A stretch of 64,000 bases of DNA. Origin: CAXXOK01 sp963675925 (GTDB lineage Bacteria > Bacillota > Clostridia > Christensenellales > Aristaeellaceae). The translations under genes and the position numbers were made by a program. This document shows, piece after piece, positions 35,767-43,620 of the stretch. Where the stretch lies: assembly GCA_963675925.2 (NCBI GenBank), contig CAXXIB010000006.1, forward strand, positions 161,796 through 225,795, in the 5' to 3' direction. Position 1 is the first letter of the stretch; each line of letters opens with the position of its first letter. Below the pieces are notes generated by a model. That model did no database searches. It was not told the DNA's origin and saw nothing but the letters and a program-made list of their open reading frames with translations.

Positions 35767-38073
35767 TTACGCAATGATATGCTTGTTCTTTCGTGCCAGT
35801 TGGAAAATCATAGCCCCCAGCAGCAGGAATGCCACTGCCGTCCACAGGGTAAAGCCACCACCGGCGATCAGCACGCCGATGCGGAATACGATAAGCGAGA
35901 TCGAAAAGGCGTACAGGGTCTGGTAGCCAAGGGCAAACCAGGTCCATCTGGCGGAGTTCATTTCACGCTTGATCGCACCCATAGCCGCAAAGCAGGGGGC
36001 ACACAGCAGGTTGAAGAGCAGGAAGCTGAATGCACCCAGTGCACCATACCCACCGCTGGTTTCGTTAAACGCGTTTGCTACGGGGGAGAGCGACGCTTCA
36101 ATTTCTTCCGCGCTGCCTTCTTCCAGCAGCGCCAGGGCATCGTCTTCACTGTCAGCTGTGTTAAACAAAACGCCAAACACACCGACAACGCCTTCCTTTG
36201 CCACCAGACCCATAACCGTTGCTACGGTAAACTGCCAGCCATCAAACCCGATGGGGCGGAAAACGGGTGATACCACACCGCCGGCTTTAGCCAGCATGCT
36301 TTCGTCCATATTTTCAACAGCGCCGAACGTAGCGCGCGCGCTTTCGTCAATCGCTACGGCAGCGGTCTGCGATTCCGTTGTCGGTGTTTCAGCCGGTTTG
36401 GCCCAGCCGTAGCCGGAGGTAAACCAGATGAATATGCTGGCTACAACGATAACAGTACCGGCGCGCTTGATGAAGCTCCAGCCGCGTTCCCAGGTGCTGC
36501 GCAGTACGTTGTTGGCCGAGGGGGTATGGTAGGGGGGCAGTTCCATAACAAACGGTGCGGGCCGACCCTGAAAGCGGCGGGTTTTGCGCAGCATGATGCC
36601 GGAGATAATCACCGACGCAACGCCGATAAAGTACGCTGCGGCAGCCACCCAGCCTGCGTTGTGGAACAAGGCACCCGCAATCAGTGCGACGATGGGCATT
36701 TTCGCTCCGCAGGGGATAAATGTGGCGGTGATAATGGTCATGCGGCGGTCGTGCTCGTTTTCAATCGTGCGCGAGGCCATGATGCCCGGTACCGTACAGC
36801 CTGAGGAGATCAGCATTGGGATGAAGCTCTTACCCGACAAACCGAACTTGCGGAACAAACGGTCCATGATGAACGCAACGCGTGACATATACCCGATGTC
36901 TTCCAGTATGGCCAGCAACAGGAACAAGACCAGCATTTGCGGTACAAAGCCCAGCACGGCACCGGCGCCGCCGATGATTCCGTCGCCAATGAGCCCTACC
37001 AGCCAGCCAGCTGTGCCGATGTCGGTCAGCCAGTTGACAACGGGTTCCTGAATCCACTGGGCGATGAACACATCGTTTGTGAAGTCTGTCGCCAGCGAGC
37101 CGACGGTAGTCACAGAGATGTAATACACCAAAAACATGACGATCGCAAAAATCGGCAGGGCGAGAATACGGTTGGTGATAATGCGGTCAATTTTGTCCGT
37201 CATGCTGAGCACGCCAGCCGCCCGGCCCTTCTTTACGGAGGCCGAAACCAGCTTCTCGATGTAGGCATAGCGCTGGTTGGTGATAATGGACTCTGCGTCA
37301 TCATCCATTTCCTGCTCGCAGGCTACGATCTTCTCCTCGATATGCTTTAAAATACCGGCAGGGAGGTTCAGTTCCTCGGTCACCTTTTCATCGCGTTCAA
37401 AAAGTTTGATGGCATACCAGCGCGATAGGGACGCATCCACAATGCTGCCCTCGTGCACTACGCCGCCGTCATGGTGGTGGTGCACGGGTTCGTCGCCGTT
37501 ATGGTGTGTAATCAAATCTTCAATGTGCGCCAGGGCGTGTTCCACGCTGCCGGCAAATACGTGCGGATGCTCAATATCCTTGTGCTTACCGGCAAGCTCG
37601 GCGGCCTTTTTAGCGACCACGACAGACCCTTCACCCTTGAGGGCGGAGGTTTCGATGACTTCGCACTTCAGTTCTTCGGCCAGTTTCAGAAGCTGGATGA
37701 CATCCCCGTTTTTACGGGTGACATCGATCATGTTCAGCGCAATGACCATGGGGATGTTAAGCTCTTTGAGCTGTGTGGTCAGGTACAGGTTGCGCTCGAT
37801 ATTACTGGCATCAACAATGTTGATGATGACATCCGGCTTTTCATTCACCAGAAAATTACGGGCCAGTACTTCTTCCAAGGTATAAGGGGATAGGGAGTAA
37901 ATGCCGGGTAAATCCTGGATGATGATGTCCGAAGAGCCTTTCAGGCGTCCTTCTTTTTTCTCAACGGTTACACCGGGCCAGTTGCCAACGTATTGGTTGC
38001 TGCCGGTTAATGCGTTGAACATGGTGGTCTTACCGGAGTTGGGGTTGCCTGCAAGCGCAATTTTGATGCTCAC
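35767..38073 (-). CDS. feoB: Ferrous iron transporter FeoB
   Basis: A 768-residue Fe2+ permease. The N-terminal GTPase domain has G1 GNPNSGKT (residues 10-17), G2 with PGVTVEKKEG, G3 DLPG (54-57) and G4 NMID (114-117). A helical domain follows with an unusual His-rich loop (residues 190-207, seven His). The membrane domain has two Gate motifs, including FIPCGAKMPI and the SSGCTVPGIMASR stretch with conserved Cys residues. The start is GTG at 38073 behind AGGAGG. It is downstream of feoA and upstream of a Cys-rich partner and a metalloregulator. Confidence 0.97.
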   Translation of the reverse strand: MSIKIALAGNPNSGKTTMFNALTGSNQYVGNWPGVTVEKKEGRLKGSSDIIIQDLPGIYSLSPYTLEEVLARNFLVNEKPDVIINIVDASNIERNLYLTTQLKELNIPMVIALNMIDVTRKNGDVIQLLKLAEELKCEVIETSALKGEGSVVVAKKAAELAGKHKDIEHPHVFAGSVEHALAHIEDLITHHNGDEPVHHHHDGGVVHEGSIVDASLSRWYAIKLFERDEKVTEELNLPAGILKHIEEKIVACEQEMDDDAESIITNQRYAYIEKLVSASVKKGRAAGVLSMTDKIDRIITNRILALPIFAIVMFLVYYISVTTVGSLATDFTNDVFIAQWIQEPVVNWLTDIGTAGWLVGLIGDGIIGGAGAVLGFVPQMLVLFLLLAILEDIGYMSRVAFIMDRLFRKFGLSGKSFIPMLISSGCTVPGIMASRTIENEHDRRMTIITATFIPCGAKMPIVALIAGALFHNAGWVAAAAYFIGVASVIISGIMLRKTRRFQGRPAPFVMELPPYHTPSANNVLRSTWERGWSFIKRAGTVIVVASIFIWFTSGYGWAKPAETPTTESQTAAVAIDESARATFGAVENMDESMLAKAGGVVSPVFRPIGFDGWQFTVATVMGLVAKEGVVGVFGVLFNTADSEDDALALLEEGSAEEIEASLSPVANAFNETSGGYGALGAFSFLLFNLLCAPCFAAMGAIKREMNSARWTWFALGYQTLYAFSISLIVFRIGVLIAGGGFTLWTAVAFLLLGAMIFQLARKNKHIIA

Positions 38074-38094
38074 GTAAGGTCCTCCTGTACTAAG

Positions 38095-38110
38095 GTTAGT
38101 ATAGTCTAAC
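38095..38110. promoter_or_regulatory. DtxR/MntR-type operator between feoA and feoB
   Basis: GTTAGTATAGTCTAAC is an inverted repeat of the form GTTAG-N6-CTAAC. It encloses a minus-strand -10-like TATACT, so bound repressor could block an internal feoB promoter. A short hairpin (GCGGT/ACCGC, 38128-38141) followed by a U-rich stretch lies just upstream on the same strand. Confidence 0.65.
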
Positions 38111-38146
38111 TATCGGGGAAAGGAAAAGCGGTTTTCACCGCAGTTG

Positions 38147-38368
38147 CTACTCGACCTCGATCTTTTCCGCATCGCCTTTGCGGATGGAAAGTTCATATCC
38201 GCGGACCATAAGCTCCAGCGGGTCGCCCAGGGGAGCTACCTTGCGAACATAAACGTCCGTGCCTTTGGTCAGCCCCATGTCCATAATCCTGCGCCGCAGC
38301 GCGCCTTCGCCGTGCAGCTTTACGATGACTGCATGTTTGCCTACGGCAATGTTCTTGAGGGTTTTCAT
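38147..38368 (-). CDS. feoA: Ferrous iron transport protein A
   Basis: A 73-residue SH3-like protein that cooperates with FeoB. It shows the family pattern: LHGEGALRRRIMDMGLTKGTDVYV and DPLELMVRGYELSIRKGDAEKI. The ATG at 38368 is chosen because GGAGAG lies 8-12 bases upstream; a frame extending to 38407 adds unlikely residues. It is the first gene of the feo operon, with a strong promoter and an operator upstream. Confidence 0.95.
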   Translation of the reverse strand: MKTLKNIAVGKHAVIVKLHGEGALRRRIMDMGLTKGTDVYVRKVAPLGDPLELMVRGYELSIRKGDAEKIEVE

Positions 38369-38417
38369 CGCGTCTCTCCTTATTAAAGTGCAAATTCTGA
38401 GAAACAATCCCGGACAA

Positions 38418-38433
38418 GTTAGACGAGCCTAAC
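38418..38433. promoter_or_regulatory. DtxR/MntR-type operator upstream of feoA
   Basis: GTTAGACGAGCCTAAC is a perfect GTTAG-N6-CTAAC inverted repeat located just downstream of the feoA -10 box, where a bound repressor would block the start of transcription. A degenerate third copy (GTTTA-N6-CTAAC) spans 38448-38463 within the promoter spacer. Confidence 0.72.
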
Positions 38434-38446
38434 ATCATCCGTGGAA

Positions 38447-38475
38447 AGTTTAACACCTCTAACCACGCTTGTCAA
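38447..38475 (-). promoter_or_regulatory. Promoter of the feo operon
   Basis: On the minus strand a consensus -35 box TTGACA (38470-38475) and a -10 box TAAACT (38447-38452) are spaced by exactly 17 bases. Confidence 0.75.
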
Positions 38476-38545
38476 GATGATATTCGCCACAAAATGCTAC
38501 TGAATTTTCTGTACAGTATGTAAAATAAGCAAGCCCAACGCCACC

Positions 38546-38574
38546 TTGACAGGGCGTATGCACTGCCGTATAAT
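38546..38574 (+). promoter_or_regulatory. Consensus promoter for the tyrosine T-box operon
   Basis: TTGACA (38546-38551) and TATAAT (38569-38574) are both perfect and spaced by 17 bases. This is one of the strongest promoters in the window, as expected when regulation is by downstream attenuation. Confidence 0.88.
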
Positions 38575-38579
38575 GCCTG

Positions 38580-38840
38580 TAACGCAAGGATGGGAAGCAG
38601 TACCCGCTAAACTAGCCTGAAGAGAGCCTTCGGTCGGTGCAAGAAGGTGGCCAAGCAGCGGTGAATACATCCCGGAGCGAGGCGCTGAAAACGAGATTGA
38701 GTAGGTTGCCAACGGTGCGCCGGTTACAGCGCGAAAGAACGTAGTTCTTGGTAAGGATAGCCTCGCGAGGGGGTATCGAAGTGGAAGTGGTACCGCGTCA
38801 ACACGCCTTCCCCGCATGGGGCAGGGCGGTTTTGTTTTAT
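38580..38840 (+). ncRNA. T-box leader, tyrosine-type, controlling an aminotransferase and tyrS
   Basis: A T-box riboswitch of about 260 bases. The T-box sequence GAAGTGGTACCGCG is at 38784-38797 and a terminator stem with T-rich tail spans about 38803-38838. In the stem I specifier region GTGAATACATCCCGGAG the triplet TAC (38666-38668) is the candidate specifier, which is a tyrosine codon and agrees with tyrS downstream. Uncharged tRNA-Tyr should promote readthrough into both genes. Confidence 0.9.
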
Positions 38841-38856
38841 AAGGAGGGAAATTCCT

Positions 38857-40041
38857 ATGTTGCCAAAGGGGATATCGTTTGCTGATCGGTTTGAGGGAAT
38901 CAGCGGCAGTGCGATTCGCGAGATTTTCAAAGTGCTGGCACGGCCGGGTATTATCAGCTTTGCGGGAGGCAATCCCTCCGGCGATGCACTGCCGGATGCG
39001 CAGTGCGCACAGCTTGCACGCGATGTATTGCAGGCTGACGGCAAGCGTATCTTGCAGTACGGTGCAACCGAGGGATATCCGCCATTTCTGGAAAGTCTGG
39101 AAACGTATTTGCAAGAGGATTTTGATTTTCCGGTGGAACGCAAGAACATACTGCCGCTGTCGGGGTCCTCGCAGGGTGTGGATTTGCTTTGCAAAGCGCT
39201 GCTCAACCCAGGCGATACCGTGCTTACGGAAGACCCGACATTTCTTGGCAATATGCAGACCATGCGGGTATACCAGTTAAATCTGGTTCCTGTGGAAAGC
39301 GATGAGGACGGGCTAAAGATGGACGCGCTGGAAGCGGCGGTCAAAGCCCATCATCCCAAAGCCTTATACTGTATTCCGACCTTTCAAAACCCTACTGGGC
39401 GCACGCTGGCAGCGGACAGACGCAAGCGTATCGCCCAGATGGCGGAAGAGTATGGTTTTCTGGTTATTGAGGATGACCCCTACCGTGACTTGCGCTATGA
39501 GGGGCAGCCCCAGCCATCCGTCAAGCACTTTGATCAGTCCGGGCATGTGGTGTACCTGGGAAGCTTTTCCAAGCTTATTAGCCCGGGCCTTCGTGTAGGG
39601 TTCGTGGTCGGGCACGAGGATATCATCCGCAAGTGCATCATCGGCAAGCAGGGGTCGGATTTGCATACGCCGCTGCTCACCCAGGCCATTATCGACCAGT
39701 TTTTACGCAGGCAGCTTTTGCACCCGCATCTGCATTCCATCTTAGGCCCGTACCGCAATAAAATGCATGCGATGCTCGATGAGCTAAAGGCGTTTCCGGC
39801 AGGCACGCAGCACACAGTGCCGCAAGGTGGTCTATTCGTATTTTGCACCTTGCCGGATGGCTACAACGCGACCGAACGCTTTACAGAGGCCGTGGAAAGC
39901 GGCGTGGCGTATGTACCGGGCACGCATTTCTATCCGGGCGGAGGCCACCACAATACGCTGCGGCTGAACTTTTCCAACAGCAGTCTGGAACAGATCAAAA
40001 CCGGGATGGGAATCCTGCGATCCCTGTTCCAAAACAAATAA
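38857..40041 (+). CDS. PLP-dependent aminotransferase, probably for aromatic amino acids
   Basis: A 394-residue class I/II aminotransferase of the MocR-like/alpha-aminoadipate subgroup. Seen are FAGGNPSGDALP, GSSQGVDLLCKALLNPGDTVLTEDPTFLG, PTFQNPTGRTL, VIEDDPYRDLRYEG and the PLP lysine in GSFSKLISPGLRVGF. The C-terminal NTLRLNFSNSS holds the substrate-carboxylate Arg. Sequence alone does not fix the substrate, but control by a tyrosine-type T-box and linkage to tyrS (13 bases downstream) suggest it makes tyrosine or phenylalanine from the keto acid, or degrades them. Confidence 0.9.
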   Translation: MLPKGISFADRFEGISGSAIREIFKVLARPGIISFAGGNPSGDALPDAQCAQLARDVLQADGKRILQYGATEGYPPFLESLETYLQEDFDFPVERKNILPLSGSSQGVDLLCKALLNPGDTVLTEDPTFLGNMQTMRVYQLNLVPVESDEDGLKMDALEAAVKAHHPKALYCIPTFQNPTGRTLAADRRKRIAQMAEEYGFLVIEDDPYRDLRYEGQPQPSVKHFDQSGHVVYLGSFSKLISPGLRVGFVVGHEDIIRKCIIGKQGSDLHTPLLTQAIIDQFLRRQLLHPHLHSILGPYRNKMHAMLDELKAFPAGTQHTVPQGGLFVFCTLPDGYNATERFTEAVESGVAYVPGTHFYPGGGHHNTLRLNFSNSSLEQIKTGMGILRSLFQNK

Positions 40042-40054
40042 GGAGTGACTGACA

Positions 40055-41278
40055 ATGCATATACTAGATGAACTCAAGGAGCGCGGCATTATCGCGCAGG
40101 TGACCTTTGAAGAAGATTTATACAAGGCGATGGAAAAAGAATCCATGACCTTCTATGTCGGCATCGACCCTACGGCAGACAGCCTGCACATCGGCCATAT
40201 CGTACCGGTAATCTTCGCACGGCGCTTGCAGCAGGCCGGGCACCGGCCCATTATCCTCTGCGGCGGCGGCACGGCCATGGTTGGCGATCCCAGCGGCAAA
40301 TCCGAACTGCGCCAGATGCTCACCAAGGAAGTCATCGACGCCAACATCGTTACGATTCAAAAGCAGATCAGCCCGCTGCTGGACTTTGGCGAGGGCAAGG
40401 CCATTATGGAGAACAATGCGGATTGGCTGCTAAAGCTCAATTATGTGGAGTTCCTGCGCGATATCGGTGTGTACTTCTCCGTAAACCGGATGCTGGCAGC
40501 CGAGTGCTATAAACGCAGGCTGGAAGTGGGGCTTACGTTCCTGGAATTCAACTACATGCTCATGCAAGGGTATGACTTTTTGGAGCTGTTCCGCAGGCAC
40601 AACTGCCGCTTGCAAATCGGCGGGGATGACCAGTGGAGCAATATTCTGGCAGGGGCCGACCTCATCCGCCGCAAGGAACGCGAGGATGCCTATGCCTTGA
40701 CCAACAAGCTGATTATGACCGCTTCCGGCCAGAAGATGGGTAAGACCGAAAAGGGCGCGTTGTGGCTGGACCCGAACCGCACCTCGCCTTACGAGTTCTA
40801 CCAGTACTGGCGCAACGTGCCCGATGCGGATGTGGAAATGTACCTGCGGCTTTTGACTTTTGTTCCCATGGACGAGGTACGCAGACTCGGCGCGCTTCAG
40901 GATAACGAAATCAACGAAGCTAAGAAAGTGCTCGCCTTTGAGATGACGAAGCTGATCCACGGCGAGGAAGAAGCCAACAAAGCGATTGATGCGTCCAAAG
41001 CGTTGTTTGGCGGTAAGGGCAGCATGGATAATGTGCCGACTTTTGATGTCGAGGCTGCCAAGCTGGCCGAAGACGGCCGGGTAACGACCTGGCTTGCGGA
41101 ATGCGGCCTGTGCAAAAGCCGTGGCGAAGCCCGCAAAATGGTGCAAGCCGGCGCCGTTACCATGAACGATGAAAAGGTGACCGATATCGATTCGCAAATC
41201 ACCCCGGAGCAGTTTGGTTCGGACGGCTTAATGCTGCGCAAGGGCAAAAAGAGCTACTGCCGGTTAATGCTTACCTGA
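40055..41278 (+). CDS. tyrS: Tyrosyl-tRNA synthetase
   Basis: A 407-residue class I synthetase. The HIGH motif is HIGH in DSLHIGHIVPV near residue 47, the tyrosine-binding GGDDQWSNI is in the middle, and KMGKT (in SGQKMGKTEKG) serves as the KMSKS motif. A C-terminal S4 RNA-binding domain begins near residue 345 (GLCKSRGEARKMVQAGAV). It is the second gene behind the tyrosine T-box. Confidence 0.97.
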   Translation: MHILDELKERGIIAQVTFEEDLYKAMEKESMTFYVGIDPTADSLHIGHIVPVIFARRLQQAGHRPIILCGGGTAMVGDPSGKSELRQMLTKEVIDANIVTIQKQISPLLDFGEGKAIMENNADWLLKLNYVEFLRDIGVYFSVNRMLAAECYKRRLEVGLTFLEFNYMLMQGYDFLELFRRHNCRLQIGGDDQWSNILAGADLIRRKEREDAYALTNKLIMTASGQKMGKTEKGALWLDPNRTSPYEFYQYWRNVPDADVEMYLRLLTFVPMDEVRRLGALQDNEINEAKKVLAFEMTKLIHGEEEANKAIDASKALFGGKGSMDNVPTFDVEAAKLAEDGRVTTWLAECGLCKSRGEARKMVQAGAVTMNDEKVTDIDSQITPEQFGSDGLMLRKGKKSYCRLMLT

Positions 41279-41335
41279 GAATGATCTGTAAAAGAACAAT
41301 ATAGATCAAAGTCGTCATCGTACTATCTGGGATGC

Positions 41336-41534
41336 GTCGAAGGGTCGAAATCCTTCGACTGTAAATCCGAAACCGGTGACATGTGCGGCGGTTTCGGAAC
41401 CTTGCAAAGCAAGGCTACATTGCACCGAGCTCTGCCCGTGAGCGATCGAACAAGAGCGAGGTGTAAGCTCGATCCAGTGCTGAAAGCACTGGATCGAAAG
41501 AAGCCCCTATATGCTGAGTATATAGGGGCCTTTT
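41336..41534 (+). ncRNA. Structured non-coding RNA candidate with five hairpins and a terminator
   Basis: Between tyrS and parE there is no credible reading frame, but a dense series of stems on the plus strand. Stem 1 is GTCGAAGG/CCTTCGAC (41336-41343, 41352-41359). Stem 2 is CCGAAACCG/CGGTTTCGG (41367-41375, 41389-41397). Stem 3 is CCTTGC/GCAAGG (41400-41405, 41409-41414). GAGCT (41427) can pair with AGCTC (41466). Stem 4 is a 13-bp helix closed by a GAA loop (41469-41497). The last is a terminator (41503-41534). Between stems 1 and 2 is CTGTAAA, the tRNA-Tyr anticodon loop sequence. The size, position and multiple helices suggest a conserved regulatory RNA; the raiA-type clostridial RNA is one untested possibility. 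A true tRNA fold is not present. Confidence 0.6.
41503..41534 (+). terminator. Rho-independent terminator of the structured RNA
   Basis: A 10-bp stem (GCCCCTATAT at 41503-41512, ATATAGGGGC at 41520-41529) with a seven-base loop is followed by a T-rich stretch. Confidence 0.88.
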
Positions 41535-41535
41535 C

Positions 41536-41564
41536 TTGTGAAAGGGCACAAAATATGCTATAAT
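41536..41564 (+). promoter_or_regulatory. Promoter for parE-parC
   Basis: TTGTGA (41536-41541) and consensus TATAAT (41559-41564) are spaced by 17 bases, directly after the preceding terminator. Confidence 0.75.
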
Positions 41565-41607
41565 TATAAGGCTGGAAACCTATGCATAACAAGTGAGGAG
41601 AGAGGGA

Positions 41608-43620
41608 ATGGCCTCCTATAACGCAGACAAAATCAAGGTGCTGGAGGGGCTTGATGCCGTTCGCATGCGCCCAGGCATGTACATCGGTTCCACAGGCAGC
41701 CGCGGGCTGCATCATATGCTGTGGGAGATTGTGGACAATGCCGTGGACGAAGCCATGGGGGGCTTCGCTGATACCATTGATGTAACCCTGCACGAGGACG
41801 GTTCGGCCTCCGTGTGGGATAACGGCCGCGGCGTGCCCGTGGACGCGCATCCAACCTTAAAAATATCCGGCGTAGAAGTGATTTATACCAAGCTTCACGC
41901 AGGCGGTAAATTTGACAATGAAAACTATTCCTATTCGGGCGGCCTGCACGGCGTAGGCGGCAGCGTGGTTAATGCGCTGTCAGAGTGGATGCTGGTGGAT
42001 GTGTATAAAGAATTTCGCCATTATCAGATTCGCTTTGAATCGGTCTTCAATCAAAAGGAAAACAAGGTGCTTGCCGGCCATGTAGTTGAGCCGCTGCACG
42101 TGATATCCAATACCCGCAAACGCGGTACCCTGGTGCGCTTTAAACCCGATGGCAGAATATTTGAAACCACGGACTTCAACGGGGATCAGGTCATGCGGCG
42201 GCTAAAAGAGCTTGCCTACCTGAACAAGGGCGTGACGATTAGCTTTGAAGACGAGCGTAAAAAGACCCCGGTGGTCGAAGTCGATGAAAACGGCGAGGGG
42301 ACGAACGGCGGACGGACGGTATTCCACTACGACGGTGGTCTGAAAGACTATGTAAAGTACTTAAACGCCGAAAAAACCACCCTGTTCGATGAACCCATCT
42401 ACCTGGAAGGGCAGAAGGACGATACCCTCTTTCGCATCGCGATTCAGTTTACCGACAGCTATACGGAGAACGTGTTTTCGTACGTGAATAACATTCCGAC
42501 CTCCGAGGGCGGCACGCACGAAACGGGCTTCCGGGCGGCGTTTACCAAGGTGATGAACGATTTTGCCCGCAGGCTGGGCGCGCTAAAAGAAAAGGATGCC
42601 AATTTAGGCGGCGATGACTATCGTGAAGGGATGACCGCGGTCATGCTCGCCATGGTGAAAAACCCGCAGTTTGAAGGGCAAACCAAAGGAAAGCTTGGCA
42701 ATACCGAGGTGCGACCGGCAATTGAAGCGATTTTAACCCAGCAGCTGACTGCCTTTTTTGAAGATTTGAAAAATCAGGAGCTGGCAACCAAACTGATCGA
42801 AAAAGCGGTCAAGGCCGCACAAGTGCGTGCGGCGGCCCGCAAAGCCCGTGATGTGGCTCGTGCCAAAACCGCACTGGAAGCCGCGCCGCTGGTCGGTAAG
42901 CTGTCCAGCTGTACCGGCCGCAATCCGGAGCTGAACGAACTGTTCATCGTGGAGGGCGACAGTGCCGGCGGCAGTGCCAAACAGGGGCGCGACCGTAAAT
43001 TTCAGGCCATCCTCCCGCTGCGCGGGAAACCACTCAACGCAGAAAAGAAACGCTTGGACCAGGTGCTGGCCAATGAGGAATTCCGCTCGGTGATTACCGC
43101 ACTGGGTACCAATATTGACGAGAGCTTTAGTCTGGATAACCTGAAATATAACAAGGTGATCATTTTAAGCGATGCTGATCAGGACGGTGCGCATATCCGC
43201 GCGATTTTGCTGACGTTCTTTTACCGCTACATGCGCGAGTTGGTTGCCGAAGGGCATGTGTATATCGGCATGCCGCCGCTGTACCGCGTGACCCATGGCG
43301 GCAAAAACGCATACGCATACGACGATACGGAACTGCTGAAGCTGACACAGGGTAAAAAGAATTACACCATCCAGCGCTACAAAGGGCTTGGGGAAATGAA
43401 CCCGGAGCAGCTTTGGTCCACCACCATGGATCCGTCCAACCGCAAGCTTTTGCAGGTCACCATCGAGGATGCCGCGCAGGTGGAACACCGCGTGTCCGTG
43501 TTGATGGGGGATAAGGTAGAACCGCGCCGCGCCTACATCAGCCAGTATGCCAATTTCAACCGCGAAGACACCTTTGTGGAAATCGCAGATACAATGAAGG
43601 CAGGTGAGAGCATTGCCTGA
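41608..43620 (+). CDS. parE: DNA topoisomerase IV subunit B
   Basis: A 670-residue GHKL-type ATPase subunit. The ATP site has EIVDNAVDEAMGG, DNGRGVPVD and GGLHGVGGSVVNALS; the TOPRIM domain has LFIVEGDSAGGSAKQGRDR, ILPLRGKPLNAEK and SDADQDGAHIR. It decatenates chromosomes together with the A-type subunit encoded next. GyrB is the main alternative, since the two are alike; the partner without a GyrA box favours topoisomerase IV. The ATG at 41608 is chosen because GAGGAGAGAGG precedes it. Confidence 0.92.
   Translation: MASYNADKIKVLEGLDAVRMRPGMYIGSTGSRGLHHMLWEIVDNAVDEAMGGFADTIDVTLHEDGSASVWDNGRGVPVDAHPTLKISGVEVIYTKLHAGGKFDNENYSYSGGLHGVGGSVVNALSEWMLVDVYKEFRHYQIRFESVFNQKENKVLAGHVVEPLHVISNTRKRGTLVRFKPDGRIFETTDFNGDQVMRRLKELAYLNKGVTISFEDERKKTPVVEVDENGEGTNGGRTVFHYDGGLKDYVKYLNAEKTTLFDEPIYLEGQKDDTLFRIAIQFTDSYTENVFSYVNNIPTSEGGTHETGFRAAFTKVMNDFARRLGALKEKDANLGGDDYREGMTAVMLAMVKNPQFEGQTKGKLGNTEVRPAIEAILTQQLTAFFEDLKNQELATKLIEKAVKAAQVRAAARKARDVARAKTALEAAPLVGKLSSCTGRNPELNELFIVEGDSAGGSAKQGRDRKFQAILPLRGKPLNAEKKRLDQVLANEEFRSVITALGTNIDESFSLDNLKYNKVIILSDADQDGAHIRAILLTFFYRYMRELVAEGHVYIGMPPLYRVTHGGKNAYAYDDTELLKLTQGKKNYTIQRYKGLGEMNPEQLWSTTMDPSNRKLLQVTIEDAAQVEHRVSVLMGDKVEPRRAYISQYANFNREDTFVEIADTMKAGESIA

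Noticed and set aside
41336..41414. A tRNA-Tyr gene downstream of tyrS
   Set aside because: Although the loop CTGTAAA and a T-arm-like stem occur, their order is reversed, the anticodon stem has a mismatch, and no acceptor stem or CCA end can be formed.
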